Below are positions 1 through 12,350 of a stretch of 64,000 nt of DNA, piece after piece (the stretch's first letter is position 1; each line of letters opens with the position of its first letter). The DNA is taken from contig NC_061138.1 of the NCBI RefSeq assembly GCF_905220365.1, forward strand, positions 434,001 to 498,000. The letters are read 5' to 3'. The notes under the pieces were generated by a model. The model had not been told where the DNA came from. It worked only from the letters and a program-made list of their open reading frames with translations, and ran no database searches. This stretch comes from Vanessa cardui. Taxonomy: Eukaryota > Arthropoda > Insecta > Lepidoptera > Nymphalidae. A program made the position numbers and the translations under genes.

Positions 1-1230
1 GTGGGAAATACTTTTTACATTTATTTTCCTGATACATGAATGCGTTACCAACTAATATCATTTTCCATGTGCCTGTAATTACAATAGCCTTCTCATCTTA
101 ACTACCTCTCAGCAATATATCATTCATAAAAGTCAAAATCTTCATTGAAAACAAACGCATATTATGACAATAAAATAAATGTTTTATTTCTTATATTAAC
201 ACAGTACATCTTTCCAAAAAACATAAGAATTCCATCAAAACAGATAAAGGAATAATGTAGATTGAGAGACATTTTTCACAGTAGTGTATATGAATTCAAT
301 TGATAGTCAATAATTTCCACCCTAGTACTTTTTTTTGTTCCAGAATGAATTTGGTAATACGCTAATGTGACCTTAACATTAGCGCACAATTATGGATAAT
401 TACTAATTAATACTCAATATAACCATTTACGGTTATTTAAAATTCACAACGTAAGAGATGACCTATGAAAAATGTTATGTAAATTTACATACATTACAAT
501 TAAATTGTATTTATAAAATAACACAAGAAGATAATGATAATTTTATTTACAAATTATGTCACGTTGACGTGTTCGCAAAGAAAACAAATATACAAACATT
601 GCATTGAAAACTTCAGTCATAAATCAAAATATACTTCATATAAGTAAGCCTAAAGAAGCTTTTGCAAATTACTTGTTGTACTTATTGTTATTATTAACAC
701 AATTATTTGTTAAGCTTTTTCACAAATAAACATACGTATATACAATAACAAAGAAATTTTATAATATCTTGCATGGAAAAGGACTAATAATAACTCTGAA
801 GTATGAGACAAGTATTGTTAGCCGCCTTGTCTCGGTATAAAGTTCATACATAATTATTCCAATACCACAAAATCCAAGCTCCGTTTTATTTGTTTTTAAC
901 GGAACAAAGATTATCTATTAAACCTATGTTCCAAATTTAAATTTTCTAAAGTATTTTTTATTAATTTTGACTGCATTAACAGTCAGTTATAAAAAAGATT
1001 GCAAGCAACTGCTTTCATGATCATCTGTGCACAACGCGTGTTACGGTAAAATTACAAGTTATTATAATGTTAATGTCGTATTTATAATTGAAAATTTATA
1101 AATATGTAATCCAATTATAATTTTCAATTTTATTTCAACAAGAGAATGCAGCTGCAGCCACATATAGAGATACTACTTATAAGTATATTAAATTTACATT
1201 CTGAGGTTAACATCTCGAACGGAACCAATA
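1..1230. other. AT-rich intergenic DNA, nothing recognised
   Basis: No coding frame, RNA gene or family-level repeat could be recognised. The sequence is AT-rich with short A/T runs. The few small open frames show no domain and no codon bias. Confidence 0.5.
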
Positions 1231-1515
1231 CAACCTCCGTGGTCGAGTGGTGTGTACACCGGTTTTCATGGGTACGCCACTCTGAGGTCCCGGGTTCGAT
1301 TCCCGGCCAAGTCAATGTAGATTAGCATTAGTTCTGGGTCTGGGAGTTTGTGGTACCGTCGTTACTTCTGATTTTCCATAACACAAGTGCTTTAACTACT
1401 TACATTGAGATCAGAGTAATGTATGTGATGTTGTCTCATATATTATTACGCAACCAATAAAGTTACTGGGTTTGTCCCAGCGCAGCAGTGGGAAATTTAC
1501 AGGCTGTTACTGTCT
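1231..1515 (+). repeat. tRNA-derived SINE, type 2 head
   Basis: The head carries an A-box-like TGGTCGAGTGG (1240-1250) and a B box GGTTCGATTCC (1293-1303), the internal RNA polymerase III promoter pattern of a tRNA-derived SINE. The body does not fold as a complete tRNA and runs on for about 200 bases. The last part, about 1476-1508 (CAGCAGTGGGAAATTTACAG), is the same tail seen in the Metulj-type copies at 3.9, 26 and 54 kb. Either two SINE families share a tail or a truncated second SINE sits directly behind the first. Confidence 0.6.
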
Positions 1516-1991
1516 GTCTTCAATAAAAATCTCAATAAAACCCGAAATAAACGTTAAGTGATACATTCCCATGCTTATGAAGATACTCGGCACTTGGAAA
1601 TGATACTTGTTGATAGAGCTTGTACAAGCTGAATTCAAGGCACTACTTAGTATAATTAATATTAAGTACAGTAACTTAGTAATATACTTAGTAAAACTGG
1701 TCAGTGTGCCAATTGTAGACTCAAGGATCAAAACAATTAATGCCCTATATCGACGATTCATTAGCGATGCAAGAGTTGTTAATATCTCTTACTGAGTCAA
1801 TGTCTATGGGCTATGGTGATCACTTACTATCAGATGATCGATCAGTCTGAAAAGAAAAAATATAAGTCGAATTACAATAGCACATCTATACATAAAATAA
1901 ATTGAGTATCTGTTTGTGATCTTAAAACAATCGTTTATTACTGAATGCATATGTATACACGGTACATATAACGAAACAATATAGCTAGTCT

Positions 1992-3393
1992 TCTTTACAT
2001 AGTATAAAACATAGTCAATTTTTTTGTCCCTATGTCCCTTTGTACGCTTTAATTTTTAAAACTACGCAACTGATTATGATGGCGGATTTTAATAGATAGA
2101 GTGATTCGAGAGGAAGGTTTTTATATATAATACATAAACAATATAGTTAAGTAACACTGATAAATTTAAAAGTTTCTCATGTAATGTCGTAATTTACATT
2201 GTAAATTAACATTGTAAACGCTGGCTGAACCCAACTAGATAGATCAAAATAATGTACTACAGAATTGTACACCTCAAAAATGTCTACAAAAAAGTCCGCG
2301 ATGGTATATATCTATCTCTTAAAGATACCCACAATAAACATTTTTTTATCTTTGATTTTAACGAGAAAAAATGGCTTATTTTCAAAGCGATTTTAAGCAA
2401 TATAGCATTAATCCTTAACCAATTAGGTACCTTAAATAAATTGTGCATTCAATATAGATCAATACGGCCCTTTACAGCCTGTAATTTAAATGAATATTTT
2501 CGAAGATATTACAGTTTTAAAACGAAGGGACATAGCGGTCTGTATTTCCTAAGGACTGAAAACTGTGTATATTGTATCTATTTGTTATCACTACATAGTA
2601 TGAGTGAGTGATTAAAAGAGAATGACTTTGTATATATAATACGTAAACAATATAGCACATAAACACTGATAATTTTAGAGGTTTCTAATGTGATGTGGTA
2701 AAAGACACATTTTTGCGCATATATTGTACTATGAGATAGATCAAAATAATGTACAACAGAATTGTACACGTCAAAAATGTAATCTACAAAGAAACTCCGC
2801 AATGGTATGTGTCTGTCTATCTGTTAGTTATAACCCACAATAACATTTTTGTCATATATTTTTTACCCCATATATTGGCTAATTTTCGTAGCACTTTGAA
2901 TTAAGCGGTAATCGGACGCGGTTACTATCAGAGCTCAGAGGGAAATAACAATACTTTCAAACAAAAATATGCACTAAAATGTAATAAAAATAATTGCGTA
3001 TTCAACATATATTTTTTAGATTCCTCCTAAGTAAAATGAAATGTAAAATATTAGACTACTCAAAAGTCGATCTACGATTATATACTGTAGTTATAATAAT
3101 TGCTATATTTGGAGCCGGTGTTAGCCAAGTTAAAAAACATATATCTTAAAGTATATCGTTTTGTTTTTTGACGGATATACTGTGGGGTTTTCTTGGCTGA
3201 AGGTTTTTCTTCGGTTTTTTTTAATAGATGGTGTGATTCAAAGGGAAGGTTTGTGTGTATATAATACATGAACAATATAGTAAAGAAACACTGATAATTT
3301 TAGAAGTTTGCAATGTGATGTCGTTAATAAACAAATTCTGTAGAATATTTAGTATCAGTATTGCACCCGTGCGAAGCCGGGGCGGGTCGCTAG
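1992..3393 (+). repeat. Composite CTAG|T-ended (Helitron-like) element with internal repeats
   Basis: It begins TCTTTACATAGTATAAAAC and ends GGCGGGTCGCTAG followed by T, the same two ends as the short copies at 13.8, 18.8, 20.0 and 58.5 kb. It is about 1.4 kb instead of about 240 bp because an internal unit recurs. The 'AATAGATAG..GTGATTC' block near 2090 returns in diverged form near 2604 and 3222. The 'AGATCAAAATAATGTAC' block near 2240 returns near 2737. TC at the 5' end and CTAG before T at the 3' end fit a non-autonomous Helitron, but a LINE or SINE end is not excluded. A 119-codon open frame inside it has no recognisable domain. Confidence 0.5.
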
Positions 3394-3942
3394 TTTAACA
3401 TAAAATAATAATGATTCACTGTCATAGCTCAACAATAGTCTTGCACAGCGCTGAGCCTTGAAATTATACACCGTGTCCGAATCTAATACAGTATATATTA
3501 CAACGTCTGGCCTTATAATTAACGGTTATCATATTTTCATATTCGAGCTTGTGTCAATATCAATAAATTTTAAGCAATTCGACACTAAATTATAAAGAAC
3601 CTTCGTTCGTTGGACATTCGATATTTTTCGGTATCGTGATATAACGATCTGTCATTATTTCAATGTTAGACATTTAAATCATTTAATATTGTAATAAATT
3701 ATTTTGAATCTGTGGTGAAGCATAATTTACTGTCTATTATATTCGTAATTGGTACGTGTATTTATGTTTTTCAATTACGAATAGTCATGTGAAGTAATAA
3801 CCCACGGCTGTGTTCCACTGTGTCTCGTATTTGAAAGCACTTGGCGCGGATTATGATGCGGTATTGACGTTTTCCCTTAACACTGATTTTCCGAATTTTA
3901 ACGAACAAATTTCAGCTATTTACAAAATTCAACCACCAAGCT

Positions 3943-4245
3943 GAGATGGCCCAATGGTTAGAAAGCGTGTATCTTAACCGATGATTGCGGGTTCAAACCC
4001 AGACAAGCACCACTGAATATTCATGTGCTTAATTGGTGTTTATAATTCATATCGTGCTCGGCTGTGAAGGAAAACATCGTGAGGAATCCTGCATGTGTCT
4101 TATTTCAAAGAAATTCTGCAAGAAAAGAAAAGAAGAAATTCTGGAACAGCGTGGTGGAATATGTTCCAAACCTTCTTTTCAAAGAGAGAGGGCCTTAGCC
4201 CAGCAGTGGGAAATTGACAGGCTTTTGTTTTTATTTTTGTTGTTT
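3943..4245 (+). repeat. Metulj-type tRNA-derived SINE, near full length
   Basis: The 5' head starts GAGATGGCCCAATGGTTA (A-box region) and has B box GGTTCAAACCC at 3990-4000. The body includes GTGAAGGAAAACATCGTGAG and GCGTGGTGGAATATGTTCC. The tail is CAGCAGTGGGAAATTGACAG followed by a T/G-rich end. The same order occurs in the copies at 25.9 and 54.3 kb. An 87-codon frame across it is incidental. Confidence 0.75.
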
Positions 4246-4710
4246 AACTCCAAGCTCTTAATTACGAAAATAAAAAAAACATTCAATAATAAATAACATA
4301 ACAAAGTGAATACAATATTGATTTAATAGTTTGGATCATTTACTTAAATAAACACTATGTTTGTAACTCATAATGCGGAGGCCTCGAATTCAATCGATCG
4401 TTTAAGCCCGCGGAGGTGTGATCCCGTCACATTTACATTCAAATATCAGTACCGGTACGTTCACCTCGACGTGATAATCACTGCGTTTGTTATGCTTTTT
4501 AACTTCAGATTTACTGTGAATTATAAAAAAAAAACACAAGTAACATAAAGGCAGCTAAAAATTTACACAAAAACAATATAGGTATAAAGTTAAGTCAATT
4601 ATAGAAATTGACACAATTTGATTAATTCTTTCAATTCCACATAATTTATTTTTTTATGAAAAAATCAGAGCAACTAATGATTTTTCGGTTAGGATTTCAT
4701 CCTAAATATA

Positions 4711-5114
4711 TAACGGAGCAAGCATGTCCGAGCGCGTTTTTAAAAAACATGACGTCAGCATAGCTGACATCACGAGTGTCAGAGTTTCGATCTTTAACCA
4801 TCTTCGGTGGTATGAAATAAAACTCAGGAAATAATCCTCTCTGATTTATTCCAATATGAGACGGTCCGATCGCTCCGACGGCTCGACCAAGTCTGTCGAT
4901 ACCGGCGGGCGCTTGATCTTTTATAACAAGAATAGGTGGGTAGACTTATTCACTCAACATACAATCTGTTTACAAACACTAAAATATTTCAGAGTAATTT
5001 AACATTTCAAAATTCACTAAAAATTATTCATTTAACAATGAAATAGTTTTAAATTATTAAAATAATCATTTCTGGACACGTGTTTTTCTTAAAATTCGTG
5101 ACTCCGCGCCGACA
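4711..5114 (-). repeat. LTR (3' copy in element orientation)
   Basis: Same as 6987-7390 apart from one base. It holds minus-strand TATAAAAG at 4925-4918 and AATAAA at 4850-4845, so U3, R and U5 can be placed in that order. Confidence 0.75.
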
Positions 5115-5366
5115 CGGCCATTCTGACAGGCGGTGCGCGCTCTGCACCTGCCTAAGTTGTGCGATTGGAAATCTGCGAATCAAAAATATTTTTGAAGCAG
5201 GTATCTGTAAGCAACACATCATGTTGACCTTTGATAATTGTTTTGTAAAACAGTACACAAAGAAATCTCTCATGCACCTTTATCGTAATAAATATGGGCA
5301 GATTTTACGCATACTATGCTCATAACTGTGTCATAATAACTGTTAAAGGTTCTCGTAGATCTGTGG

Positions 5367-5634
5367 TGTATACATGTCTATACCACGGTCCACAAGGTCT
5401 CCCTACGGTATCTCATGGTTCTCTGTGGATACATCAAGGATCCGCGGGTAGCTCGAGGGTAACACGTGGTTAGCTCAGAGGTATCACTCTCCAGATTACG
5501 GTATATAAATGGCTACCACGGCTCCACAACGCCTCCCAACGGTATCTCATGGTTCACTTTTGGATACATCAAGGATCCGTGAGTAGTACGAGGGTAACAC
5601 GTGGTTAGCTCAGAGGTATCACTCTCAAACCAGA
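5367..5634. repeat. Tandem repeat, two units of about 134 bp
   Basis: GGTATCTCATGGTT occurs at 5407 and again at 5541, and the following TGGATACATCAAGGATCCG and AACACGTGGTTAGCTCAGAG blocks recur in the same order. A third degenerate start follows to about 5680, then a run of about 30 T (5689-5720). It lies inside the LTR element's internal region and has no coding content. Confidence 0.7.
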
Positions 5635-5689
5635 GTGTACGTGTCTAGTTATGGTTGCATGAGGAATCTCAATGGTAATTAATATTCAA

Positions 5690-5722
<33 letters not shown>

Positions 5723-5889
5723 TTATTGCTCTCTTTTTTTTTATTTCTTTTTCTGTTTAGATTTTAAGCTTTTCCTTTTTAGATTATAAGCGGTAAGATA
5801 AGTAAATTTTGCCTCACAGTTTTATGCGATGATTAGTTCTCGTCGATGTTGACTACTCGGACTGACTGACCAGCTCGTGATATGGATGG

Positions 5890-6380
5890 CAACTCCCGCT
5901 ATCACGGCCATTCTGCGGGACGGTGCGTGCTCTGCACCAGTCGTGTTTCTGGCTGTGGTGCTCGCCGAAGCTGATCACGAGCGCCCTCTGCCGACCACCT
6001 TCTCCGCTGTCGTAATTTTTATGAAACCTGTAAATCTCGAAAGGCACACTTAATTAGTCATATCAAGTAATAGTAGTTACGTGGAATCTTAATCTTTACG
6101 TTGAAAATAATTAATTTTAGTTTTCTGAGAATAGAAACGATGACTGTTATATTTCGAACAAGAGTCATTCGTTGCTTTAGTTGTGTTATTAGTGCCATTC
6201 TGCGGGATGGTGCGTGCTCTGCACCAGTCGCATTTCTTGGTCGCCCGGCTGCGGTGCACGACGTAGCTGATCACGAGCGCCCTCTGCCGACCCCCTTCGC
6301 GATGCGATGCGACGTTATTCTTATGAAACCTGTAAATCTCGAAAGACACAATTAATTAATCACATCAAGTAATTGTGGTA
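5890..6380. repeat. Direct repeat of about 190 bp inside the LTR element
   Basis: The block at about 5893-6077 is repeated at about 6190-6380. Shared segments include GCCATTCTGCGGGA, GTGCGTGCTCTGCACCAGTC, CTGATCACGAGCGCCCTCTG and ATGAAACCTGTAAATCTCGA. A shorter third copy (GGCCATTCTGACAGGCGGTG) directly abuts the LTR at 5115. Small minus-strand frames in both blocks share residues such as CDWCRART, which shows common origin and does not prove function. Confidence 0.65.
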
Positions 6381-6986
6381 TGCAATGTTTTTCTTTGTGT
6401 AATAAGTGAGTGGTGCAACTCCATATACTAGATGCACAGTTCGGTCTCATAGTTCTTCATTTTTATTAACTCGTTTTTGAGGGTAGTTATAATTCTTCCC
6501 ACTTGGCCATTTGCTCGGCTGTTTCCTGACGTGTTGTTTATCTTAGTGTGTCTCATTTCCCCGTGATATCCATGATCTCCGTGATCCACGTGATCACTTG
6601 TTGATTTTTGAATTAGATGAAGCTATGCTCGTATCGCGCCTGAGATCCCTTTAGATGTTCCACACACATAAACAACATGGCTACTGCGTATGTCCTTGAA
6701 GCGTATTATTCTTGATTGTAGCCGCCTGAAGTGTTAACGAAGTCGGTCCTCCCGCAATTGTCGGCCTTGGAGCTGATGAATGATTTATCGGATCCATGTT
6801 TTGCGGTCCTCCCACATAGATGGGCCCCATTACACCGAAGTTGCAGGCAGTTAGTTTGAAGTGCCTAGAGATCTTCTTATCACTTCGCAATATGGTTCTG
6901 TCTTGTAGCGATCCTTATGTGACAGGTGGAACCGAAGCTGATGAGGACGTAGCAAAGATCGGAGTTTGTTCCAATCCCGCTTCTGA

Positions 6987-7390
6987 TAACGGAGCAAGCA
7001 TGTCCGAGCGCGTTTTTAAAAAACATGACGTCAGCATAGCTGACATCACGAGTGTCAGAGTTTCGATCTTTAACCATCTTCGGTGGTATGAAATAAAACT
7101 CAGGAAATAATCCTCTCTGATTTATTCCAATATGAGACGGTCCGATCGCTCCGACGGCTCGACCAAGTCTGTCGATACCGGCGGGCGCTTGATCTTTTAT
7201 AACAAGAATAGGTGGGTAGACTTATTCACTCAACATACAATCTGTTTACAAACACTAAAATATTTCAGAGTAATTTAACATTTCAAAATTCACTAAAAAT
7301 TATTCATTTAACAATGAAATAGTTTTAAATTATTAAAATAATCATTTCTGGACACGTGTTTTTCTTAAAATTCGTGGCTCCGCGCCGACA
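6987..7390 (-). repeat. LTR (5' copy in element orientation)
   Basis: Partner of 4711-5114 at a constant offset of 2,276 bases. Ends TGTCGG...GTTA on the minus strand and is followed by TATA at 7391-7394. Confidence 0.75.
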
Positions 7391-10300
7391 TATACGATTG
7401 AGAAAAAATATCGTTTATGAGGTTTTTTGTCACTGTTTAATGTTATTTAATACACAGGCTTGAATGATGGATGTGTAATTAATATACATCATCTTGAGCA
7501 TTATTAAAAAGTATTATGTTACCTTACAGTAAAAGCGTAGTGTCATATTTTGTCGATATCCACTCCGTAGTGCCATAGAGGCACACAATCAATCTTTATT
7601 GTCACGTCATGCTGTACTCGCCAAAAATACGAGTTAACTCTTCGCGAGTTAATATCATGCGGATAAGTTTTTCGACCCTTGTTGCCTAAAAAGTTTGACT
7701 TTTCCATTCTCACCGCAGCTTGTGAAGATCATCGATAAAATTAGCTGTTCCAGGGACATCCCCTACGTCATTAGGTCTAACCCGATGTTGAGCATGAGCC
7801 ATCACTAATAATGTAATTTTTACAGGATATACGTGCACTACTGATCAAGGTGTAATCTACCTCCGATCCAAAAGTAAACTATTACTATTTTCTTGAATGT
7901 ATATTTAAATTTATATGTGCCATACATACCATATATTATGTTTCATTACTAATTCATTAAAAACTGGTTTCGAAATAGGAGTATAGACCCCATCTCTTTT
8001 GACATTGGTGACGTTGAGAGTGATTTAATACAATTTTTCTAGAATTTGACGAAAATCTTACACAATCCATATAACCATTATATTCAACAAAAACACAATA
8101 GCTTCAATTAAAACGTCAAAGTTCATCGACAGGCAAACCAGCTCCGCGCTATTAAGACGCACCACGGACAGACGAGATTGGAAAATTATGCTCATATTTA
8201 ACATATTAGAGATTGCTTAGCAGTATGTCATTATCGTAAATAATGATATTTAAATAAAATCTTTTAAAAACGTAAGTAGTTTATTTTATCTGTGACACAC
8301 ACTTATTTTTTTCGAAGATCGTATGTTAGTTTTCAAAATATATTTATTGGTTTATTTAAATTTCGATATTACGTAAACATTATAAATTTACTGTGAATTT
8401 TTAGTGTTAGAAATTTAATTTAAATCAAGAAAACTACGTTTGTCGAACCTAGTCTTATCGTTCGTAGCCCTGTTTATTGCTGACGCCCTATACAGAATTC
8501 GGGACATGCTTACATCGTGTTTTGTGTTAAATTTATTTAGATAATAACCTCATTAAAATATTCATAATATGTTTTAACTTGCATTTCTCAATGTGTTTAC
8601 CTGATTACAAATCCATATACTTGATCCATCTTTTATACAGGACAATTATTATATGATTACATTTTATTGAATTTTAAGATATCCATGGCAGGGATGAAAC
8701 GGACAAAAATTGTGATTTTATAACAATTTACTTCAAAATATCTATAAAATCTAAGGAAATTAGCTTTAAAGTATAACATGAATACATATTAATATTATAA
8801 AGTTGAGTTAACTAAAATATATTCGAGTGATGTCTCGATCGTCCGCCGTCCGCCACTGCGTAGGCAGCGCGAATAAAAACAAAAGATCATCGGATCGAGA
8901 CGACGAGTCGTAAATATTCGAGAAAGCGAATACGGCAGGTATCGATTACTATCGGACGCCTCGCGCCCTCGCGCCGCCCGCTGGGACATGTGTCTGGGGG
9001 ACCGACTCTGACCTCACGACAAGTCTACGACGCAGCGACGACGCATCAATATCGAACAACAGATATATTTGTAGAACCTATCGTCAATTTTGTCTATAAA
9101 AGAGATTTGTACCCTCAATAGACAAGACAATTATATCCGAACGAATTATCAAAAAAAATAGAGTCTAGTTGTTTAATATTCGTAAGCCTTTAAGTAAAAT
9201 TATAATAATAAAGTTTTTTATTTTATAATATCAAATTATAAAATGTTTAAATATATAATAGATTTTTAAGATTATTATATTTTATGTTTTTTGTGGGTAG
9301 ACATAAAATCAATATTTTTTGTAGGTACTAAAATATGTCGTAACATCTAAATGTCTTTAATTATTTATGAGGCAAATTACTTAAATAAATAAATTAAATT
9401 ATTCCCCACATTTACTATAACCGACCGGTCGTTTGATCGTTAAATAATTCAATTTGGAGTTATGTTATGGAAATTTTAAAAGTTTCATAAAAACATGCGC
9501 GATGTTCTTTAAATTTCGGCGTTTAATGGCGATCATAAGAATTGTACTTATTTTTATTTTATTCCAACGGAATTATGTTTGTTTGCAAAAATCTTATTGA
9601 ATCCCGCTGCGAGTTTAACTTATTGGTCTTCGATATCTTCGGAGTGGCTTTTTATTGATATTATTTTGAGGAACGCGAGTTTTATCGTTATATAGTAGAG
9701 TGCATGTACCAGACATGTGTTAGTGTTGAGAAAAAGCTACAATTTCCACCACGCCGATACACCGAAGGCTGGACAAACGTGCGAGAATTTTTATCTGACA
9801 CGAGCTTGTTTCTTACGATCTTTTCCTTCAAAGCGCGACATGAATTATAATCACGAATTAAGAATCCGTGGATTACATTTCTCGATTAGGTTACAGGAAG
9901 TTCAGTACCAAGTTTGTATTTCTAAAATCACGCACAATTTTACTTCATTTCATTTTTGGCATTTTTACAACGAGAGATTTTTTTTTTCGATTATACACCG
10001 ATTGGTGGATCGAGCTCAAATTACTAAGTTTCACTTAAAGCTAAGATGTTTTAAGTAATGTTGTTTAAGGTCTTGGGCAACTTGTTTCACATTACCATGG
10101 TTACCTGACAAGAAACGAAGCGTGAGACAATTCTGTCGTATCAATGATACACTGACAAAGATTCAAAAATAAACGACTCTGATTATATTACTGATCGTGT
10201 AAAATTAACCGAAGCGGTGCCTCGTCCAGCGATATCATTTACATAATTCAAACAGAACATAACATTAAAGCTTTATGTTAATTTAAAACATAATTCGATA

Positions 10301-12150
10301 CAAGAAATATATGAAATAGAATATTCGTATTGTTGATAAAGTTTCCGAGAAGCAAGACACATCATAACAGATAGAAACAGCATCCCGAGCATGCGCAGGA
10401 GTGTCCGTAACTTGATCCCTCAGAATGCGCGTGTCCTGCCAATGTAAACAGCTACGTGGGTGTCAGGCACATTCTAATTACTGGAAAAATATATACCTAG
10501 GCGTCTCGTCGTCGTTACATTTTTTGTGACGAACAGATGGTCAATGCTTGTGTATATTTATATACGACGACTCGCCTCGACTTTGCACGAGTAATTACGG
10601 TAATTTCAAATTAGTGTCGTATATTTTACACACGTTTATTTAACTTTGTGTGTGTACAATATTGCAATTGTTTTTTAAACCGGCATCTTACCGACTAACC
10701 TAAGCTTTTTTAAGATTTTGAGTCAAGAAAATACCATAACCCAACAATACAGGACCTTAAATGGGTCCGAAACGTGCTTGGCTTTATTAAATCTAGAATT
10801 AACTTATTACTGACACAGTAACATAAGTTGTAGCCGTTAAACAGTGAATACCGCTCGCTGTATTAAATTCAAATATTTGCAGTATTCCACAAATCATGAA
10901 CAAAGAAATGTCTAATTAAACAGGAGTAAGGCGATCAGACGAGACTTTGAAGACCGAAATCCCCAATTTTCCAATCGACAGCTTTATAAACAAATAGCCG
11001 TATCTCAGGAGGAAACTTAGTAATTGAACGATTACACCGAGCCGTCAAACACAGTTGCCGTATTAAAGTTGTTCGATTCGCAAACACAAACGCTAACCAT
11101 CTAATGGAGAACTTACACCCAGAACTTGACAGATTGCATTACACGCAAGAAATAAATGCGGATAATACAAGGAGTTGGCAGTTAAGTTACGCTGCTGACG
11201 ACAAATGGTAAGTACTTACCTGTTGGTAAGTTGTTTCCGCTCATAGAAAATGGCGCTGTTACAAGCCACACTATGTTGTTGTTGATTTACACTGGCTCAC
11301 TCACCTTTCAGACCGGAACAAAGCAATACTAAGTGTTGCTCATGATGAACTTTAAAACGTTTATAAGATTTTATAACGTTTTTATAAAACCAGTAAAATA
11401 AAAACAGATGTAAAAGAATTAGATGTCATCGAATCCTCGTGAAATTGATCATCAAACTTGTTCGGAATGTAGTTTTTATAGCTAAATAAAAGTGGATTTA
11501 TGTTTTGTTCTCGGGCGTAGGCTGCGCTGCCGTGTTAGGCTTTTTTATAATTTATTCACAACAGGAAAATTTACAGCCGTAAATTATTTTTTAAACAAGC
11601 TGTACAGTTGCACTTTTTTTGATATTTAAACTGACAAACAATATGTATGTTAAATGTATTATTTCGTGTTCTAAGCAGCAGTACATTTTATTTTTTTAAA
11701 TATATTGTCCGGGTTGGCATATGACTCTACTTCACCTGTTGATAAGTGGAAGTGGAATCCAAACGCGAAGACGACTAGTACGCACAGCAAGAATGAGCTG
11801 CACTAGCACCAGTCACCCTCGTCATGCCGGCCCGCAAGATGCCTCATCACGCCTCGTTTGAATGTTATACAAGTTATAGAATGTATGTTTGCAAACGCAT
11901 TCACACGAAACATAAGTAAATTTTCATCTTGTTATATGTAAATCTGTGTATCTGTATTTTTAGTATCCATATAATATAAGGAGTCCATAAAACTGACATA
12001 ATTCAAAAGGTAGATTACTTTACAGACCCAAATGAAACCCAACGCAACATAGTTATGAATAAAATGGCAATAAAAAAGCAAATGTAGAAAAACTACATAC
12101 AAATTAAATGAAATTTTTATTTCTTACTTAGATAAAACTGACAAATATAT
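7391..12150. other. Intergenic DNA, AT-rich with a CpG-rich patch
   Basis: No gene is recognised. At about 8,820-9,070 the composition rises to GC- and CpG-rich, unlike the flanks (see findings). 10,380-10,600 and 10,900-11,220 are less AT-rich than average but show no domain-bearing frame. 11,710-11,860 resembles worn interspersed repeat sequence that I cannot assign. Frames of 60-113 codons here lack any recognisable motif. Confidence 0.4.
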
Positions 12151-12156
12151 ACAATA

Positions 12157-12350
12157 CTAGCTGTGCCCGCGACCTTGTACGCGTTTGAATTTAACAAAAA
12201 AAAATATTGTTGTAGCCTAAGTTACTCCTTATTATATCAGTTAACTGCCAGTAAAAGTCCAGTGAAAATCGGTCCAGCCTTTCCAGAGATTAGCCGGAAC
12301 AAACAGACAGACAAACAAAAATTATAAAAAATGTTATTTTGGTATATGTA
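12157..12350 (-). repeat. CTAG|T-ended repeat fragment (second subfamily)
   Basis: On the minus strand it ends in a GC-rich run with GCGGGCACAG just before CTAG then T. It includes the block TCTCTGGAAAGGCTGGACCG typical of these interspersed repeats. It shares the terminal CTAG|T with the other subfamily but not its body. No coding content. Confidence 0.4.

Larger units (their letters stand above)
4711..7390 (-). mobile_element. Young non-coding LTR retroelement, about 2.7 kb
   Basis: Two direct repeats of 404 bp (4711-5114 and 6987-7390) differ at one position that I can see (A at 5101, G at 7377). They flank 1,872 bp of internal DNA and are bordered by TATA on both sides (4707-4710 and 7391-7394), a candidate 4-bp target-site duplication. 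Read on the minus strand the LTR starts TGTCGGCGCGGAG and ends CTCCGTTA. It has TATAAAAG (4925 to 4918) followed about 75 bases later by AATAAA (4850 to 4845), the order expected of U3-R. The base run after the 5' LTR, TCAGAAGCGGGATTGGAACA, is the primer-binding-site candidate. No gag, protease, RT, RNaseH or integrase motif is visible, so it would have to move with enzymes from elsewhere. LTR identity suggests a recent insertion. Confidence 0.75.

Noticed and set aside
1231..1315. Possible tRNA gene
   Set aside because: A and B boxes are present but the acceptor stem does not pair and a longer SINE body with a shared tail follows.
2252..2611. 119-codon frame
   Set aside because: Lies inside the repeated unit of the CTAG|T element; its second copy near 2750 does not keep the frame.
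5689..5720. T-run as a poly(A) tail of a retrogene
   Set aside because: No retrogene sequence precedes or follows it; it lies within the LTR element interior beside tandem repeats.
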